Below, one piece after another: positions 35,012-49,082 of a DNA stretch of 64,000 bases (position 1 is the stretch's first letter; each line of letters begins with the position of its first letter). The stretch is from Corydoras sp. C115 (lineage: Eukaryota; Chordata; Actinopteri; Siluriformes; Callichthyidae). The position numbers and the translations under genes were made by a program. The stretch covers positions 310,001 through 374,000 of the forward strand of contig JAFMOC010000030.1 in the NCBI GenBank assembly GCA_019802505.1. Direction: 5' to 3'. The notes below the pieces were generated by a model, which was not told the origin of the DNA, searched no databases, and saw only the letters and a program-made list of their open reading frames with translations.

Positions 35012-35699
35012 CCATATTGTAAATATCCATCCATCCATTATCTTCCGCTTTATCCTATATTAGGGTCGCGGGGGTGGGGTTCCCCATGCCCATCCAGGGG
35101 AGAAAGTTTCGGGCGCTGGGCAGATACACCCAGAACAGGGCGCCAATTCATTGCTGGGCACACACTCACTCACACAGACACGCACACAAACACACTCTAC
35201 ATGGGGCAATTTAGCAACTCAATTGACTTGATCCATGTTTTTGGACTGTGGGAGGAAACCGGAGAACCCGGAGGAAACACACGCGGACACGGGGAGAACA
35301 TGGAACTCCACCCAGATGGGGATTTGAACCGGGACTCCCTAGTGCTGAGAGGCGAACATGCTAAGCACTAAGCCACCGTGCCACCCCATTCATTCATTCA
35401 TTCATTATCTCCCGCTTTATCCTCTATTAGGGTTGCGGTGGGGTTCCCCATGCCCATCCAGGGGAGAACATTACGGGCGCTGGGCAGATAGACCCAGGAC
35501 AGGGCGCCAATCCATCGCTGGGCACACACTCACTCACACAGACACACTCTATATGGGGCAATTTGGAAAACTCAATCCATGTTTTTGGACTGTGGGAGGA
35601 AACCGGAGAACCCGGAGGAAACCCATGCGGACACGGGGAGAGTGCTCAGATGCGAACGTGCTAATCACTAAGCCACCGTGCCGCCCCATATTGTAAATA
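35012..35699 (-). mobile_element. Head-to-tail V-SINE dimer within one 14-bp target duplication
   Basis: CCATATTGTAAATA occurs at 35012-35025 and 35686-35699. Between them are two V-SINE units in the same orientation: 35026-35387 (full, tail at left) and 35388-35685 (tail (ATTC)n at 35388). No separate duplication surrounds the second unit. The right unit, which is 5' in the transcript sense, jumps from ACACGGGGAG (ending 35640) to AGTGCTCAGATGCG and so lacks roughly 50-60 bp including the B-box. Confidence 0.85.
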
Positions 35700-35718
35700 A
35701 TTTGGTAAAATTGTACAA

Positions 35719-35942
35719 GGGCAGCACGGTGGCTTACTGGTAAGCACGTATGCCTCTAAGTGCTGGGGAGCAAGGTTCGAATCTTGATCTGGGTGGATTT
35801 TTCATGTTCTCCATGTGTCGGTGTGGGTTTCCTCCCACTGTCCAAAAACATGGATTCAAGTTCCAGCACAAATGGCTGCTATAAAATTGCCCCTATCTAT
35901 ACTTTCCTAATAAAGGATTTAGCCGAAGATAATGAAATGAGA
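35719..35942 (+). mobile_element. V-SINE, internally deleted
   Basis: Head GGGCAGCACGGTGGCTTACTGG, B-box AAGGTTCGAATCTTG, centre TGGGTTTCCTCCCACTGTCC (part of the central domain deleted), tail AGCCGAAGATAATGAAATGAG. It lies 19 bp right of the V-SINE dimer in the opposite orientation. Confidence 0.7.
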
Positions 35943-36026
35943 CATTATATTAGTTATTATTAGACATATTACTGAAATCTAGAAATGTATTGTAATAAAA
36001 TGTAATTTATACACTGTATGTAGTTG

Positions 36027-36110
36027 AAGGTGCGTTGACAGTGGTCAGCATGTCCACCTCGCAGCACTGGGGTTCCAGGTACGACTTGTATCAGGTTTCC
36101 ATTATTCTCT
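36027..36110 (+). mobile_element. V-SINE head fragment
   Basis: GACAGTGGTCAGCATGTCCA, CCTCGCAGCACTGGGGTTCC and CAGGTTTCCATTATTCTCTCC match the tRNA-like head and start of the centre. It is truncated where the family A fragment begins. Confidence 0.5.
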
Positions 36111-36112
36111 CC

Positions 36113-36240
36113 TGATGGACTACAGTCTGTAATTGTAGAACTACAAAGTCCATCTTTATGGTACTGACTGGTAAATGAATACGATCAAATGAATAATAAG
36201 TGGAAAAACTAGAGGTGTGTGAATTTTTGACTCATTTTGT
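36113..36240 (+). mobile_element. Family A MITE, right-arm fragment
   Basis: TGATGGACTACAGTCTGTAA, AGAACTACAAAGTCCATC and GAGGTGTGTGAATTTTTGAC match the return arm of family A. It follows directly on a degraded V-SINE piece. Confidence 0.55.
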
Positions 36241-38152
36241 ACACTCGCTTGCTGGAACCTCACCATGGTGTTCTTTCTCCATTTTCTGAACTCTGACATG
36301 TTGAGACATTCAATATTTTCACATAAACATATGTAGACACCTCTTCAGAGAAGAAAACAGTGGTGGGAGGAAACATACATTGATCTGGAATTGCCAAAAT
36401 CATCTGGATTATTAATACTGCAGCTAGTTATTCCTAACTCACTGACTTGTATTGTGTTGTTCTCTCACTTGTAAGTCACTTTGAGTAAAAAAGCATCTGC
36501 AAAGTGACTAAATCTAAAGCCTAATCCCAACATTTAAACAGTATTTAACATAACCCCCAATCTCTCTCTCTCTCTCACACACACAAAACAGCACTGTGTG
36601 CCATTTGATTAAGTGCCAAACCTATAATCACTTCCTGATTGCCTCATCTTTCCTCTTCTTGTTTTTTTCTTTTATTAGGTTGTTTTGTCATTTCTGTCGC
36701 AGCTCATTTAACGTACCACAGTGTTAACATGCTGACACATAATGGCCACCATTGTTAATAATTACTATTTAATTTATTGTCCTTCATTAGTCTTCAGTGT
36801 TGTTTCTACTTTTTCTGCTAATAGAAATGTGTCGCGGTTTGAAAGTGACTTTAAACAGCCGTGATGTCTGAGCTGAACGGAGCTCATGCTCCAAAACAGT
36901 GCCATGTGAGTCAGCCAGGTTAGTACCATTAGCTAAACTAGCATGCAGAGTCACGCCTCATTAAAAATCAAATCTACAATATACTCCTTCAAAGTACCAT
37001 GCAGCATGTTTTTGAAAATGTTGTAGAAAGCCTCAATCTATCTCGCCATGTTCGTCTGATCAGCAGCACTGGTCTCCAGCAGCTAGTGAAGTTTACTGCA
37101 GTGGTATTAATAGATTCAGGAGGAACGTAGACCTCACTGTCAATCTGTGTCTTCTATTGAATGGTTTTCAGAGCGGAAGGAAGTGAAGAGGCATTAAAGG
37201 ATTCAAAATCAGTGCAAATTTGGCAAAATTCCTGTTTGATGGATAATTAGCATTTATAAAAGATGGTCTGACATGCATTCTAAACCATAAGCACTCCAAT
37301 TCCAATTCTCCACTCTGACCACATTTCTTACACATGATTTTGTCTATGGTTGATAAAAAACATACAATTATTTTTAAGGCAATAACCTTGTGCTACGATC
37401 TGCAGCTGTTTTTCTTTGACGCACCGACTGTTCTTCGATACATCTTGTACATGCTTTACAAGATTCGCTTAATAAGTTCACTAATACTACTACAGATTTT
37501 CCAACAGGACACAGCACATGGGATCAGGATGGAACCTAGAAGCTGAAAGTTTATAAGTGAAATCCCATTTGTTCTTCATCCTTCTTACTGCAGTTTTAAG
37601 AGCAGAAGAGTTTTTCATCTTACCTCCCCTGCAGTTTCACAACTGTGAATCTCCAATGAGCCATTTCCTCAGGTGTGATCATTATTCAGGTGTTGTATCT
37701 CACAAGCCAGATATTTCCTTCACAAAATAATGAATGGACTGTTTGCAAGGTCATAGTGACAAGGGCCATTGAATCTCATTTTCTACAAACAGGATTTCAG
37801 CTATTTTAAATATATTATGGAAATAATCCCATAAAGTACTCACCCTTGGTTGCTGATCCTATTAGCACTAGGTGTTTGTACAGGTTTCATCTTTAACACT
37901 CCTTCACCACCTTCATCTTTAACACTCTTTTTTAATCGTGTTATTGACTAATGAACTGTACATGAGTTGTGGGGGGAACAAATAATCAAATGTTGGCATT
38001 TTGGCTTATTATATATTAGTTTATTTAAGATAATCTTGATATACAACTGTCATGATGATCATTGGGAGTGATGAAAATGGGCAATATTAGAATATTATTA
38101 TATTCTTACAATATTCTATAATTACAATATTATTATTATTGCACAGATCAAC
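36241..38152. other. Unique sequence, candidate conserved noncoding block at about 36660-36980
   Basis: It contains CACATAATGGCCACCATTG, GTTAATAATTACTATTTAAT and GTGTCGCGGTTTGAAAGTG without repeats. Inference only. Confidence 0.3.
36468..36520 (+). mobile_element. SINE E tail fragment
   Basis: TAAGTCACTTTGAGTAAAAA followed by AGCATCTGCAAAGTGAC is a diverged tail. Confidence 0.45.
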
Positions 38153-38357
38153 TCATGACAGGGCACCAATCTATCACTGGACACACACACACTCACACAG
38201 ACACAGGGGCAATTTAGAAAGGGGTCATTTATAGCAGCCAATTCACCTTGAATCCATGTTTTTGGACTGTAGAAGAAAACCGGAGGACCCAGAGAAACCT
38301 ACATGGACACGGGAAGAACATGGGAAAGAAAATTGTTACACCACTGTGCCGCCCTTT
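38153..38357 (-). mobile_element. V-SINE, both ends trimmed
   Basis: GACAGGGCACCAATCTATC, TTTTTGGACTGTAGAAGAAAACC and ACACCACTGTGCCGCCC match linker, centre and head. The B-box region has been deleted. Confidence 0.65.
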
Positions 38358-38847
38358 CCCAAGTAATTCTATTTTTTTTTTTTTGGCCAATAATTTGTAA
38401 AAAAAAAAAATTGCCAATAATTACATGTAAATACAGCCGAGCAAAAAAAACTTCAGACTACAAAATAGAAAATTGAATATTACTAAAGAGAAACTAAAGC
38501 TGACTTTCCATATTTTTATAAAACCAGTAATCAACGTATTTAAATAGCAGTTATGTTTAATGACTGTTTAAACCAAGGTTCAGCTATTTACATAACATCA
38601 TAAACTTTATAAGCTATAAATATCATGCTGAGTACCAAAATCCAACAAAACAATAAAATTGTGTGTTAGGATGAATCAGGAATTCAGCATCTTCAAAAAA
38701 CCACTCAAAACCCAATGTCCAATAGAAGACATAATATAAAAATATAAAAATGGTCTGCATTAAAGCCATATTAGATAATGAACAGAGCTTTGATAATATT
38801 ACAGTGTTACTGCTTCCTCTTTGACTATTTGTGCTGATCTCTTATTT

Positions 38848-38888
38848 GTAACTTACTTTGAATAAAAGCATTTACAAAATATAATGTA
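38848..38888 (+). mobile_element. SINE E tail fragment
   Basis: GTAACTTACTTTGAATAAAA followed by GCATTTACAAAATATAATG resembles the SINE E tail. Confidence 0.35.
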
Positions 38889-39364
38889 AATGTACTCTAG
38901 TTCATTGAGTTTAATACCTTTTCCTCTATTCTGTCATTGCATTTTTGGAAAGTTCTGTAGTGATCTCACATTTGCCAGTGAGGGGTAAATTAGCTGTACA
39001 CCTTGCTCCCTGGTTTCTCCTTGACAGTGCAAGCACCTCTCGTCCATCATTTCTGCATCATTTCTTCCATAAACTGAGGAAGAGGTTCCATAACCAGATC
39101 TGACCTGACTGTGCAGAGCTAACAGGATCCATTGGGCTTCATGATGAAGCTCATACCAACTCAGTCGGTGTGAGTGTACCAGCTGCCTCACTGCGGCACT
39201 GAAAATCAATGCGGATAAACTGAGAGAATGATTTGGACACAGGAGACAAACTGACATTTAATATAAGGACAGCGGCCACTTCTGAGTTGGAGGAAATTTG
39301 CTGTCGCTCAATCAGTGAAGAAATTTAGCTACTATACTGAATCCAACTTACATGAATAAATGCA
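38889..39364. other. Unique block, candidate conserved noncoding element at about 38935-39260
   Basis: A minus-strand frame stays open over 38934-39257. The peptide matches no family I know, and the block is compositionally complex and repeat-free. Confidence 0.3.
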
Positions 39365-39845
39365 ATAGTTTGTAGTTCTACAAATCCAGACTGTAGTCCA
39401 TTGGTTTGTGGACTACAGTACATAGTGTACATCCCTTTTCTCTGTTCTCTAATGGTCAGGACCCCAATATTACCACCACAGAGTAGGTATTATATGATGG
39501 GTGCATTATTCCTATCCAATTAGCACTGCTGCACTAAAACCCCCTCACTGCATCAGTATCACTGCAGAACCTCTACAATTAACCCATCAATGCATACACA
39601 CAAACAAAGAAAAGTGAGCACAAGTGACAGGAGTGGTGGGTGCCCACATGAGCTTTGTCCAAAGGTTCTTCAGACATGGTACTTAGTGGGACCAGAATCG
39701 GACCGAGGACATTCAGAGGAGTATGCGAATACAGAAGCACTACAGTCTGAAATTGTAAAACTACAAAGTCCATCTATATGGTAAGTAGAGAAAATACGTG
39801 ATAGAGCAAGAAGGCTGTGTGTATCCAAACTTTTGACTGGTACTG
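39365..39845. mobile_element. Family A MITE with a foreign segment in the core
   Basis: The left arm starts inside the element (AATAGTTTGTAGTTCTAC). The right arm ends with CAAACTTTTGACTGGTACTG at 39845 before TA. Between about 39570 and 39735 the family core is replaced by unrelated sequence, including part of dispersed repeat D (39595-39660). Confidence 0.65.
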
Positions 39846-39847
39846 TA

Positions 39848-40464
39848 TATAAATTGTGATTTATGCTGATGTAAATATCTGCAAATTTATCACAAACATT
39901 TTAAAATATCCTGTTCTTAAAGCAATTTGGAATTCACTGTGATGTGTATTTGCTCCTCATTCTGCTGAAAAGAAAAAAAAAAATTTGTGTGTGTCTTTCA
40001 AACAGGAAAATCTGCCACATGCGATATAGAATTGATGTTTTATTAAGGCTGTTTACTTCTGCTCGATGCCAGCCTCTTTTCCTATTTCCTATCCATTGAT
40101 TTTTGTTTTTCTCAACCTCATTTTTTCTTCCCCTTTCTTTGCATCTGCCATCTTTCTCAGCCAGCGACAGATAAAAATGGACCTAACTGTGCTGGAGACA
40201 AACTTTCGGAGACATCTTCCCGACACTCATTGGACTGCTGTAAATTAGGTGTAGATGTGAAATATTAAGCATTGCTACTTATGACATGCTGAGCCAATTT
40301 CCTGGTCACAGCATTCGTCATTTATCAGAGAAGAGTTGATGGTGGTGGTTCTGAAGGGTTGACAAAACAAAATGTGAGTGACTCGTGTGCGATGTTGAAT
40401 GCTCTACATGACAAGAGAAATTGTGCAAACAACCAGTCTAATCCAGAAAGTGGTGAAAAAAAAA
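39848..40464. other. Unique sequence with an acceptor-like site near 40162
   Basis: A pyrimidine-rich stretch ending TCTTTCTCAG (40153-40162) precedes about 85 bp of complex sequence ending in TAG followed by GT. This could be a chance match, a noncoding exon, or a terminal exon; the peptide is not recognised. Confidence 0.2.
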
Positions 40465-40575
40465 AACTGATGGACTATCATCTGTAAATTTAAAGCTACA
40501 AAGTCCATCTATATGGTAAGTGGAGGAAATGGACAATGAAAAAGGTGGTATGTCCAAACTTTTGACACTGCTTGT
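40465..40575 (+). mobile_element. Family A MITE, right-arm fragment
   Basis: GATGGACTATCATCTGTAAA, AAGTCCATCTATATGGTAAG and GTATGTCCAAACTTTTGAC match the return arm. The terminal ACTG is degraded. Confidence 0.55.
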
Positions 40576-42854
40576 GAGAATTGTTGATAGTTTTAAGGAA
40601 CTGTTTTTCTGTGGAGCAAATAGTCATTAATAACCATAACAGTCAATATGTGGTGACTAAGTTTATTCTCTATGTAAAAAAACATAGCTTTTTTCATATG
40701 TTGTAAAGGATAATGATTGCACTTATAATGCATTATGAATACCAAATTCATAGAAAGTGTTATCATATACATTTATGACAGCAACATTTACTTTTTTAAT
40801 ATACTTGATTTACTATAAAGTAAATTATGACCTTATTAAATATCAGAAAATAATCAGTAAATTGTGAAGCACTTCTAAATTTGTTTAATTTGGGTGTAAA
40901 TCCAGTCACGTCTACAGACCAGGCAAAAAGAAAATATAAATCCTCAAATACATCATCTTTCATGAAGCCCAGTGAGAAAACATCTAAAAAAGAGCAGATG
41001 CAGAGTTCCTGCCCAGGGAACATAGAAAAAGGACATACACAAATAAAAAATCAAAAGCAGAGCTTGAGGGAAATTTGGGGAAATGACTCAGAGGAAACAA
41101 ACCTTTTAGGTCAGAGTAAACAGAGCAGAGATATCAAGTGAATACCCCCCACCCAACACGACCCCGGGATGATTTTACTTTGCATGCCAAAAGAAAAAAA
41201 AATTCCACACAATCCAGTGCGAGTTGACTCATGGAGCTCAGTGTGACAGATGCTTATTCATTCTCTCACACCATGCATGGAGATGATAAAAACGAGGAAG
41301 AGGAATTATACATTTGCGATCTGTGTAATTCAATAATTTTCAACTTGCTAAAGTTCAGCATAAATCATATCAAAACAAATTGTTCTTTTATGGTTCTACA
41401 GTTATGGACAGTTAATTTGTTTCTCTGCACTTGGCAATCTTTGTTACTTTGTTCTTTAATAATCAGGTTTAGGAACCAAACATAATAATAATAATAAAAA
41501 ACAAGGCCACAATGCTCAGTAATGTTCTTACATACATGTTCTTATATTTCTTACATGGCTGTTTTACAGGATAGAGCCACATCATCTAATTAAAAAATGT
41601 AATACAGTTCAGGAACCTCGGTCAGACATTGAGTTGGCAGTTGAACGTAGGTGGCTGTGGTCATAAGCCATCAACAGTTCTTTTTATCATTATAAATTCA
41701 CTTCAGTTTTATGTGAATAGCTGGCAAAAAAATGATTTCCTTCAGGGAAAATTGCTCTCTTAATACTCTCTTAGCATGAACCAATGACCTTTTTAAACCT
41801 ATTTTTATTTATTTTTTAATTTTTCTTCATTTTTTTATTTATTTTGTAAAAGTCGATTTAAAAGCTCTGCATTCATGTCACTTCACTATGCAGTCATGGT
41901 TTATCCTCTTGCATCTTCAAGGGTTATTGGCACTTTGTGGTGCAATCACCTGGACCCTGGCTGGGACAATATGCTCTTTCAGTGCCTGTGATTTTACAAA
42001 TCAATAGCAAGTCCTTGAGTTTTAATTCGCATTGGATTTGTGACCGATATACACATGTATAAACAACACAAGAAGGTTATGGAGTTCAGCCTTGTATACA
42101 TGTGGAGAGTAAAAAGGTAAGTAAAATATAGGAAAGTATACAGTATATAATAATAATAATAATAATCATTATTATTATTTGTTAAACATTGTTCTATTAA
42201 TAAATAAAAAAAAAATAAAAAAAAAACAGTCAGCAACTACTTAACCTATGAACTGGGTATATCTCTAACAAATAAAATGTATGTTAGGAATATTTATTTC
42301 ATTCATATAAGGTGTATGTTTTATTTTGAAGGGTCAGTGTGGTGCGGAGAAGTGATTAGTTGTTGGGATATGGAGTTAGGAGGCCAAAAAAAGTAATGGA
42401 TGCATCTGCAGCTTGTCGGTGTTGTTCTTTTACTAGCAATGAGCAGTGGAGATAAAAGGAACAGGAGAGTGAGAGACACTGAAAGACTTACACATGTCTT
42501 TAGTCTCACCAAGTAATTAATAATTCCTAATTACAGTTATTATAGTTAATTTCTTAATAAATATGACCTTAGAATCATGCTCATAGACCATATCTGGTAT
42601 TACCCATACTAAGAGCTTCCTTGCCACTGGTACATTAGGTTTAATCTTTGTTCTAGTGGTGAAAGCACAAAGTAAAGTATTACTAGTTACATTAACATAT
42701 GGCTTTAATGGTGCTTTACAGTCAACAACCTGAACACACGCACTCACACACACTAAGAAATACTTTCAGTTGTTTTTCTTTTAGAGGTTGCTGAGATCTT
42801 GACATATTCAAGAGCCAAATGCACTCATGCACAAGCACTCACATCCACACCCAT
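40576..42854. other. Unique AT-rich sequence
   Basis: Repeat G-like motifs at 40718-40765 and a (TAA)n tract at 42150-42170. Open frames here have no recognisable product. Confidence 0.45.
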
Positions 42855-43015
42855 ATGCAATTTAACATGTCAAATTCACATGTCTTTGGACTGATCTTCC
42901 AAGAAAAACAACGCAAATCCCATACAAAAATGACCTTGCAATTTGCACCTGCACATAAAAACAAGGACATTCTTGCTGTGAGGAGAGAGTTCTAACCATT
43001 ATGTCACTGCAGCCT
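42855..43015 (-). mobile_element. Old V-SINE-like relic
   Basis: TTTGGACTGATCTTCC, GACCTTGCAATTTGCACCTGC and TTCTTGCTGTGAGGAGAGAG with TTCTAACCATTATGTCACTGC follow the order of a DANA-type V-SINE on the minus strand. Heavily diverged. Confidence 0.4.
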
Positions 43016-44417
43016 GAAAAAAAAAAAAAACATTGACCTGATGTATCATACGCTGGTGGGAACCAACCAACAAGGTAAGTCATTATTTGTACAATTGGAC
43101 AGAAAGCAGTGTTCATCTTTTACCTGCACTGTTTTGATGGAAGGTCTGAGTCTGAGGCCAGTCACATCTTATTTCTTTTCTTTCTCCTATCACATCTCTG
43201 TCCATGTGTTTGAGATGCTCGTATAATTGGGCTATTTACTTCAGCTTGTCGTTCTCCATCAAATTGACTATTAGTCATACATGTATATAACTGCCTGTGT
43301 AACAAAGATAACGTCATGTTTGATCTGGGTACACAGGGATCCAAGTTAAGTGACACTAGGGTGCTGCAATCCCAATCCCCCGTGGCCAACCCCTGCAGCA
43401 TGCATCATTTGAAAGTAAGATACACACTGAATCATTTAATTCTTATATATTTATATATGACATATTAGATATTTTAGCTGTGACAGCCCATTCTTTTTAA
43501 AAAAGATTAGTTTTTATTTTCCTGGATAAAAGCAGTCCTCTATTCTCCGAAGACCTATTTAAATAAGGTTCGCTGTTGGGTGATATTTATTTAGAAATTC
43601 CCTTTGGAGTTCTGCCCTACATGTGTAATACAAATCCCCCTAAGCAAAGAGGATGATACACACTTATCCAGAGCCATGTAATGTTATTAATGCTCTCTGA
43701 ATTTTGCACTTGCTCAGTTGGCCATCCTGTCTGTCCATGTTCACCTTTTCTATGTAGTCAGTATTGATGCTGTGGACACAACTTGCTCTGTGTCCTATCA
43801 TCGAAAGGTGAAAGGAGGTGGAATAGAGAGTGAAGAGCAGCTCATTTCAAAAGCTTTTGAAGGCTGATAAGCAATCTGACCTGCCGATGGAGCTGCAACG
43901 CCACTCACTCCACTGCAGTGCAGCAACAAAGCCACTGTCAGACAAAATGTTACATGCTGACATTTCATCAGAATTTCCTTCCAGTTTTGCAGCAGCAGCA
44001 GCAGCACTCTCTCGGAATCAGAGAAAAAAAAAAGGATCTACGGATAAAGATTTAATGAATAATAGGCAGGCAGAACCATAAAAAGTTAGAGCCCATTTGA
44101 AAAATTGATCGATTTCTCTAGCCATAAAAATCTGTTTTAGCTTAATTAGTGCATCATCTACCTAAAAATGAAAGTGTTGCTCAAAATCAGAAGACTATCC
44201 AGCCAGCAGTTTTTTTTTTCTTATATCCATTCATCCATGAAGCCATACAAGTTATTTTTACTGGTTTCCATTATTGATAAATTTTTCAACCACTCACTTA
44301 TTTATGTATTCATCTGTTCACATGTACATACATTCAGCTACAACACTATTCATCATGGCAGTAGAAATAATAAGGGAAAAGCAGTAGGAGTGCACTTATA
44401 AAAAAAAAATAATTATC
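43016..44417. other. Unique sequence
   Basis: A (GCA)n run of five units near 43990. No gene signature. Confidence 0.5.
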
Positions 44418-44429
44418 TAAATCAAGAGT

Positions 44430-44796
44430 GGCAGCACGGTGGCTTAGTGGTTAGCACGTTCGCCTCTCAGCACTAGGGATTCCCGGTTTGAATCCCCATC
44501 TGGGTGGAGTTTCCGTGTTCTCCCCATGTCCGTGGGGGTTTCCTCCGGGTTCTCCGGTTTCCTCCCACAGTCCAAAAACATGGATCAACTCAAATGAGTT
44601 CTCCAAATTGCCCCATATAGAGTGTGTATGCGTGCGTGTCTGTGTGAGTGAGTGTGTGCCCAGTGATAGATTGGCACCCTGTCCTGGGTGTATATGCCCA
44701 GCGCCTGAAACGTTCTCCCCTGGATGGGCATGGGGAACCCCACTGCGACCCTAATATAGGATAAAGCGGAAGATAATGGATGAATGAATGAAGGAA
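44430..44796 (+). mobile_element. V-SINE, full length with 12-bp target duplication
   Basis: TAAATCAAGAGT flanks it at 44418-44429 and 44797-44808. Head GGCAGCACGGTGGCTTAGTGG with B-box-like GGTTTGAATCC, central domain TTTCCTCCGGGTTCTCCGG, linker GCCCAGTGATAGATTGGC, tail ATAAAGCGGAAGATAATGG and (AATG)n. Confidence 0.9.
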
Positions 44797-44808
44797 TAAA
44801 TCAAGAGT

Positions 44809-45626
44809 AGTTATATTAGCACAGATTGTTAATGTAAAAATGCAAAGTCCATCTATATGTCCTTACACAAGACCCACTTTAAACTCTTGCTGCTCTTTAA
44901 TGGCTTTATCTGGTATTTAATGCTCTATCTGCACTTTTGGTTAGATGCTAATCTTATTTTTTGGCTCTGTTTTCCACACAATGACAATATAGTTGATTCT
45001 TATCTAAATACCATAATCTGTTTTACTGTTAGTAATTTATTTTGACTGCATTGCATAACTAGAACATTTAGTTACATTTCAAAATGTATTTTGGGGTCTA
45101 ATGTATTCCAACATATTTCTGGCACATTTATGTATGTAGCTGTATGCTTTCATACAAATGACTTAGAAAAAAAAGCTGGAGAGAAGACAAAGCAGGCAGA
45201 CAGCCAATATAGACGTCTGCTTCAGAGAAGACTGCCATAGTTATGCCTATATAAAAAAATACACCTACAAAAGCCTAAGGGAAAACTGTTACACCAGTGA
45301 AAAGAAATCTGAATAAAAATTAGACCCGAATGCAAAGAATAAGTATGCAGGTGAAAAAGGGAATGTTAAAATAAGTATTCTTACCATCTTAAAAAAAATA
45401 ATTATTAGAGCGAACAAAAAGTTGCTGTATAACTAGTATAATAATCAATAACTAGTAAAATATACCATATATATGCAGCCTGGTATTACTATAAGTAGTA
45501 ATGATAAAGAATTTTAGTTTTATCAAGAGCTATTTAGTTTTATTATTTGTTTTTGCTTTAAGTATGAATCATAATGGTAATAGTACATTTTATGGTATAA
45601 GCAAAAAAAAAAAAAGATTGTCATTC
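44809..45626. other. Unique AT-rich sequence
   Basis: A 20-bp scrap of family A (GCAAAGTCCATCTATATG) at 44839; otherwise nothing recognised. Confidence 0.5.
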
Positions 45627-45962
45627 TGGCGGCTTAGTGGTTAGCACGTTCGCCTCTCAGCGCTAGGGATTCCTGGTTCGAATCCCCATCTGAGTGGAGT
45701 TTCCATGTTCTCCCCGTGTCTGCGTGGGTTTCCTCCGGGTTCTCCGGTTTCCTCCCACAGTCCAAAAACATGGATCAAGTCAATTGAATTCTCAAAATTG
45801 CCCCATATAGAGTGTGTCTGAGTGAGTGTGTGCCCAGCGATGGATTTGCGCCCTGTCCTGGGTCTTTCTGCCCGGCGCCCGAGGCGTTCTCCCCTGGATG
45901 GGCAAGGGGAACCCCACCGTGACCCTAATTGAGGATAAAGCGGGAGATAATGAATGAATGAA
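45627..45962 (+). mobile_element. V-SINE, near full length
   Basis: It starts GGCGGCTTAGTGG with the first few head bases lost, has a perfect B-box GGTTCGAATCC at about 45675-45685, an intact central domain, and tail GCGGGAGATAATG with (AATG)n. AAAAGAT is found on both sides but is too short to be a sure target duplication. Confidence 0.85.
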
Positions 45963-46029
45963 AAGATGAATAGATTTTCTTTCTGTATTTCGTTGGATGA
46001 TTTGCAGGTGTTATAGCAGTATTTGCTTG

Positions 46030-48029
<2,000 letters not shown>

Positions 48030-48238
48030 AATATTGGGAAGGCACGGTAGTGTGGAAAAAGTGTTGAGCTGGTATGTATCACTATAGCTGCCAATATGGG
48101 CCCTGGAGGAAGGCCCCCAACCCTCATTGTTCCAAAGGTGCTGTATCGGGTGCCAACCCTGTACTCTGACCCAATCAAGTTGGGATACTTGTACGTCACC
48201 TTGGATTAAGTGTCTTCTAAATGACATGGTGTAATGTA
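48030..48238 (+). mobile_element. SINE E-like copy, diverged
   Basis: It begins TTGGGAAGGCACGGTAGTG and ends CACCTTGGATTAAGTGTCTTC with TAAATGACATGG, the tail motif of this SINE. The B-box is not clear. Confidence 0.5.
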
Positions 48239-48640
48239 ACCTCACAGTGAGAAGGTCATGTGTTTGGCAAGCACGGAGAACCCCCTCGGCCCTAGTATAT
48301 GATTAAGATGAAGATAATGAAATGAGATTAGTGTAATAATCTAACAGCATTTAGTTCATATGTAGCATGCTATACATAAAATACCATAGAGTTCAACAAT
48401 CATGGAAAAGTTTGCTTACCGAATATTAAATATATATGAGTTATGATTAATGAGCTTTATTTCCAATTTCACATTCGTGTCACATGATGCAGAAACATTG
48501 AATGGTAACACTAAGTAGAATGTCATCACTGAACTCACCGATGTCATCAACTCCCAGGCTATTGTTATTGCCAATATACAAAACTACACACTACATTTAT
48601 TTACTACACTACATTGTGTTTACTAGAGTGCATGTAAACA

Positions 48641-48752
48641 CTGCGGTGGAGAACATTTCGAGCACTGGGCAGATCGACCAGCATCAAACTGTTGCTGGGC
48701 ACACATTCACTCACACACACTATATAAGGGCAAAGTAGATCAGCCAATATAC
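48641..48752 (-). mobile_element. V-SINE, left half (split by a later insertion)
   Basis: GGTGGAGAACATTTCGAGC, GGGCAGATCGACCAGCATC and TATAAGGGCAAAGTAGATC form the tail and linker of a V-SINE. The matching other half resumes at 49083 after an inserted repeat. Confidence 0.65.
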
Positions 48753-49079
48753 ATTAGTATTCAAAGATTTTTATTGTCACATCACCTAGTACTGGGGTAC
48801 TGGTGAGTGAAAAACTTATGAGCAAGTACCCACAACTGTGCAAAAAAGCAATATTTACAAATATGTACAAATAAATTTTAAATATAAAAATTTTAAATAT
48901 AAGAAGGGTATGGAAGAGGGTGTATGTGAGAGTGTATGTGGGTGCTGTGCAGTAAAGTGCAAGGTGCGGTGTGTATGTAGGTGGAAATTGTCTGAGTATG
49001 GGCAGTTCACAGTTCTACTGGCCGTTCCTTAGTCTGGTTGCCTGTGGGAAGAAGCTGTTCCTAAACCGGCTGGTTCTGT
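48753..49079 (-). mobile_element. Retroelement 3' end (dispersed repeat F) inserted in a V-SINE
   Basis: ATATAC is duplicated at 48747-48752 and 49080-49085. The left side reads TATTCAAAGATTTTTATTGTC, a T-rich reversed tail. The right side contains GGAAGAAGCTGTTCCTAAAC, a motif I recall as common in dispersed fish repeats. Shorter relatives lie at 645-790 and 10322-10500. No reading frame survives; its parent LINE is not identified. Confidence 0.55.
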
Positions 49080-49082
49080 ATA

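Noticed and set aside
35012..35699. Possible CRISPR-like or other direct-repeat array
   Set aside because: The direct repeats are two SINE units; nothing in the window has short regular repeats with unique spacers.
40881..41141. 86-codon Lys/Ser-rich plus frame
   Set aside because: The composition reflects A-rich DNA; no homology recognised.
45627..45700. Possible tRNA gene at SINE heads (here and at other V-SINE and SINE E copies)
   Set aside because: A and B boxes are present, but no complete cloverleaf or 3' acceptor pairing follows; these are SINE promoters.
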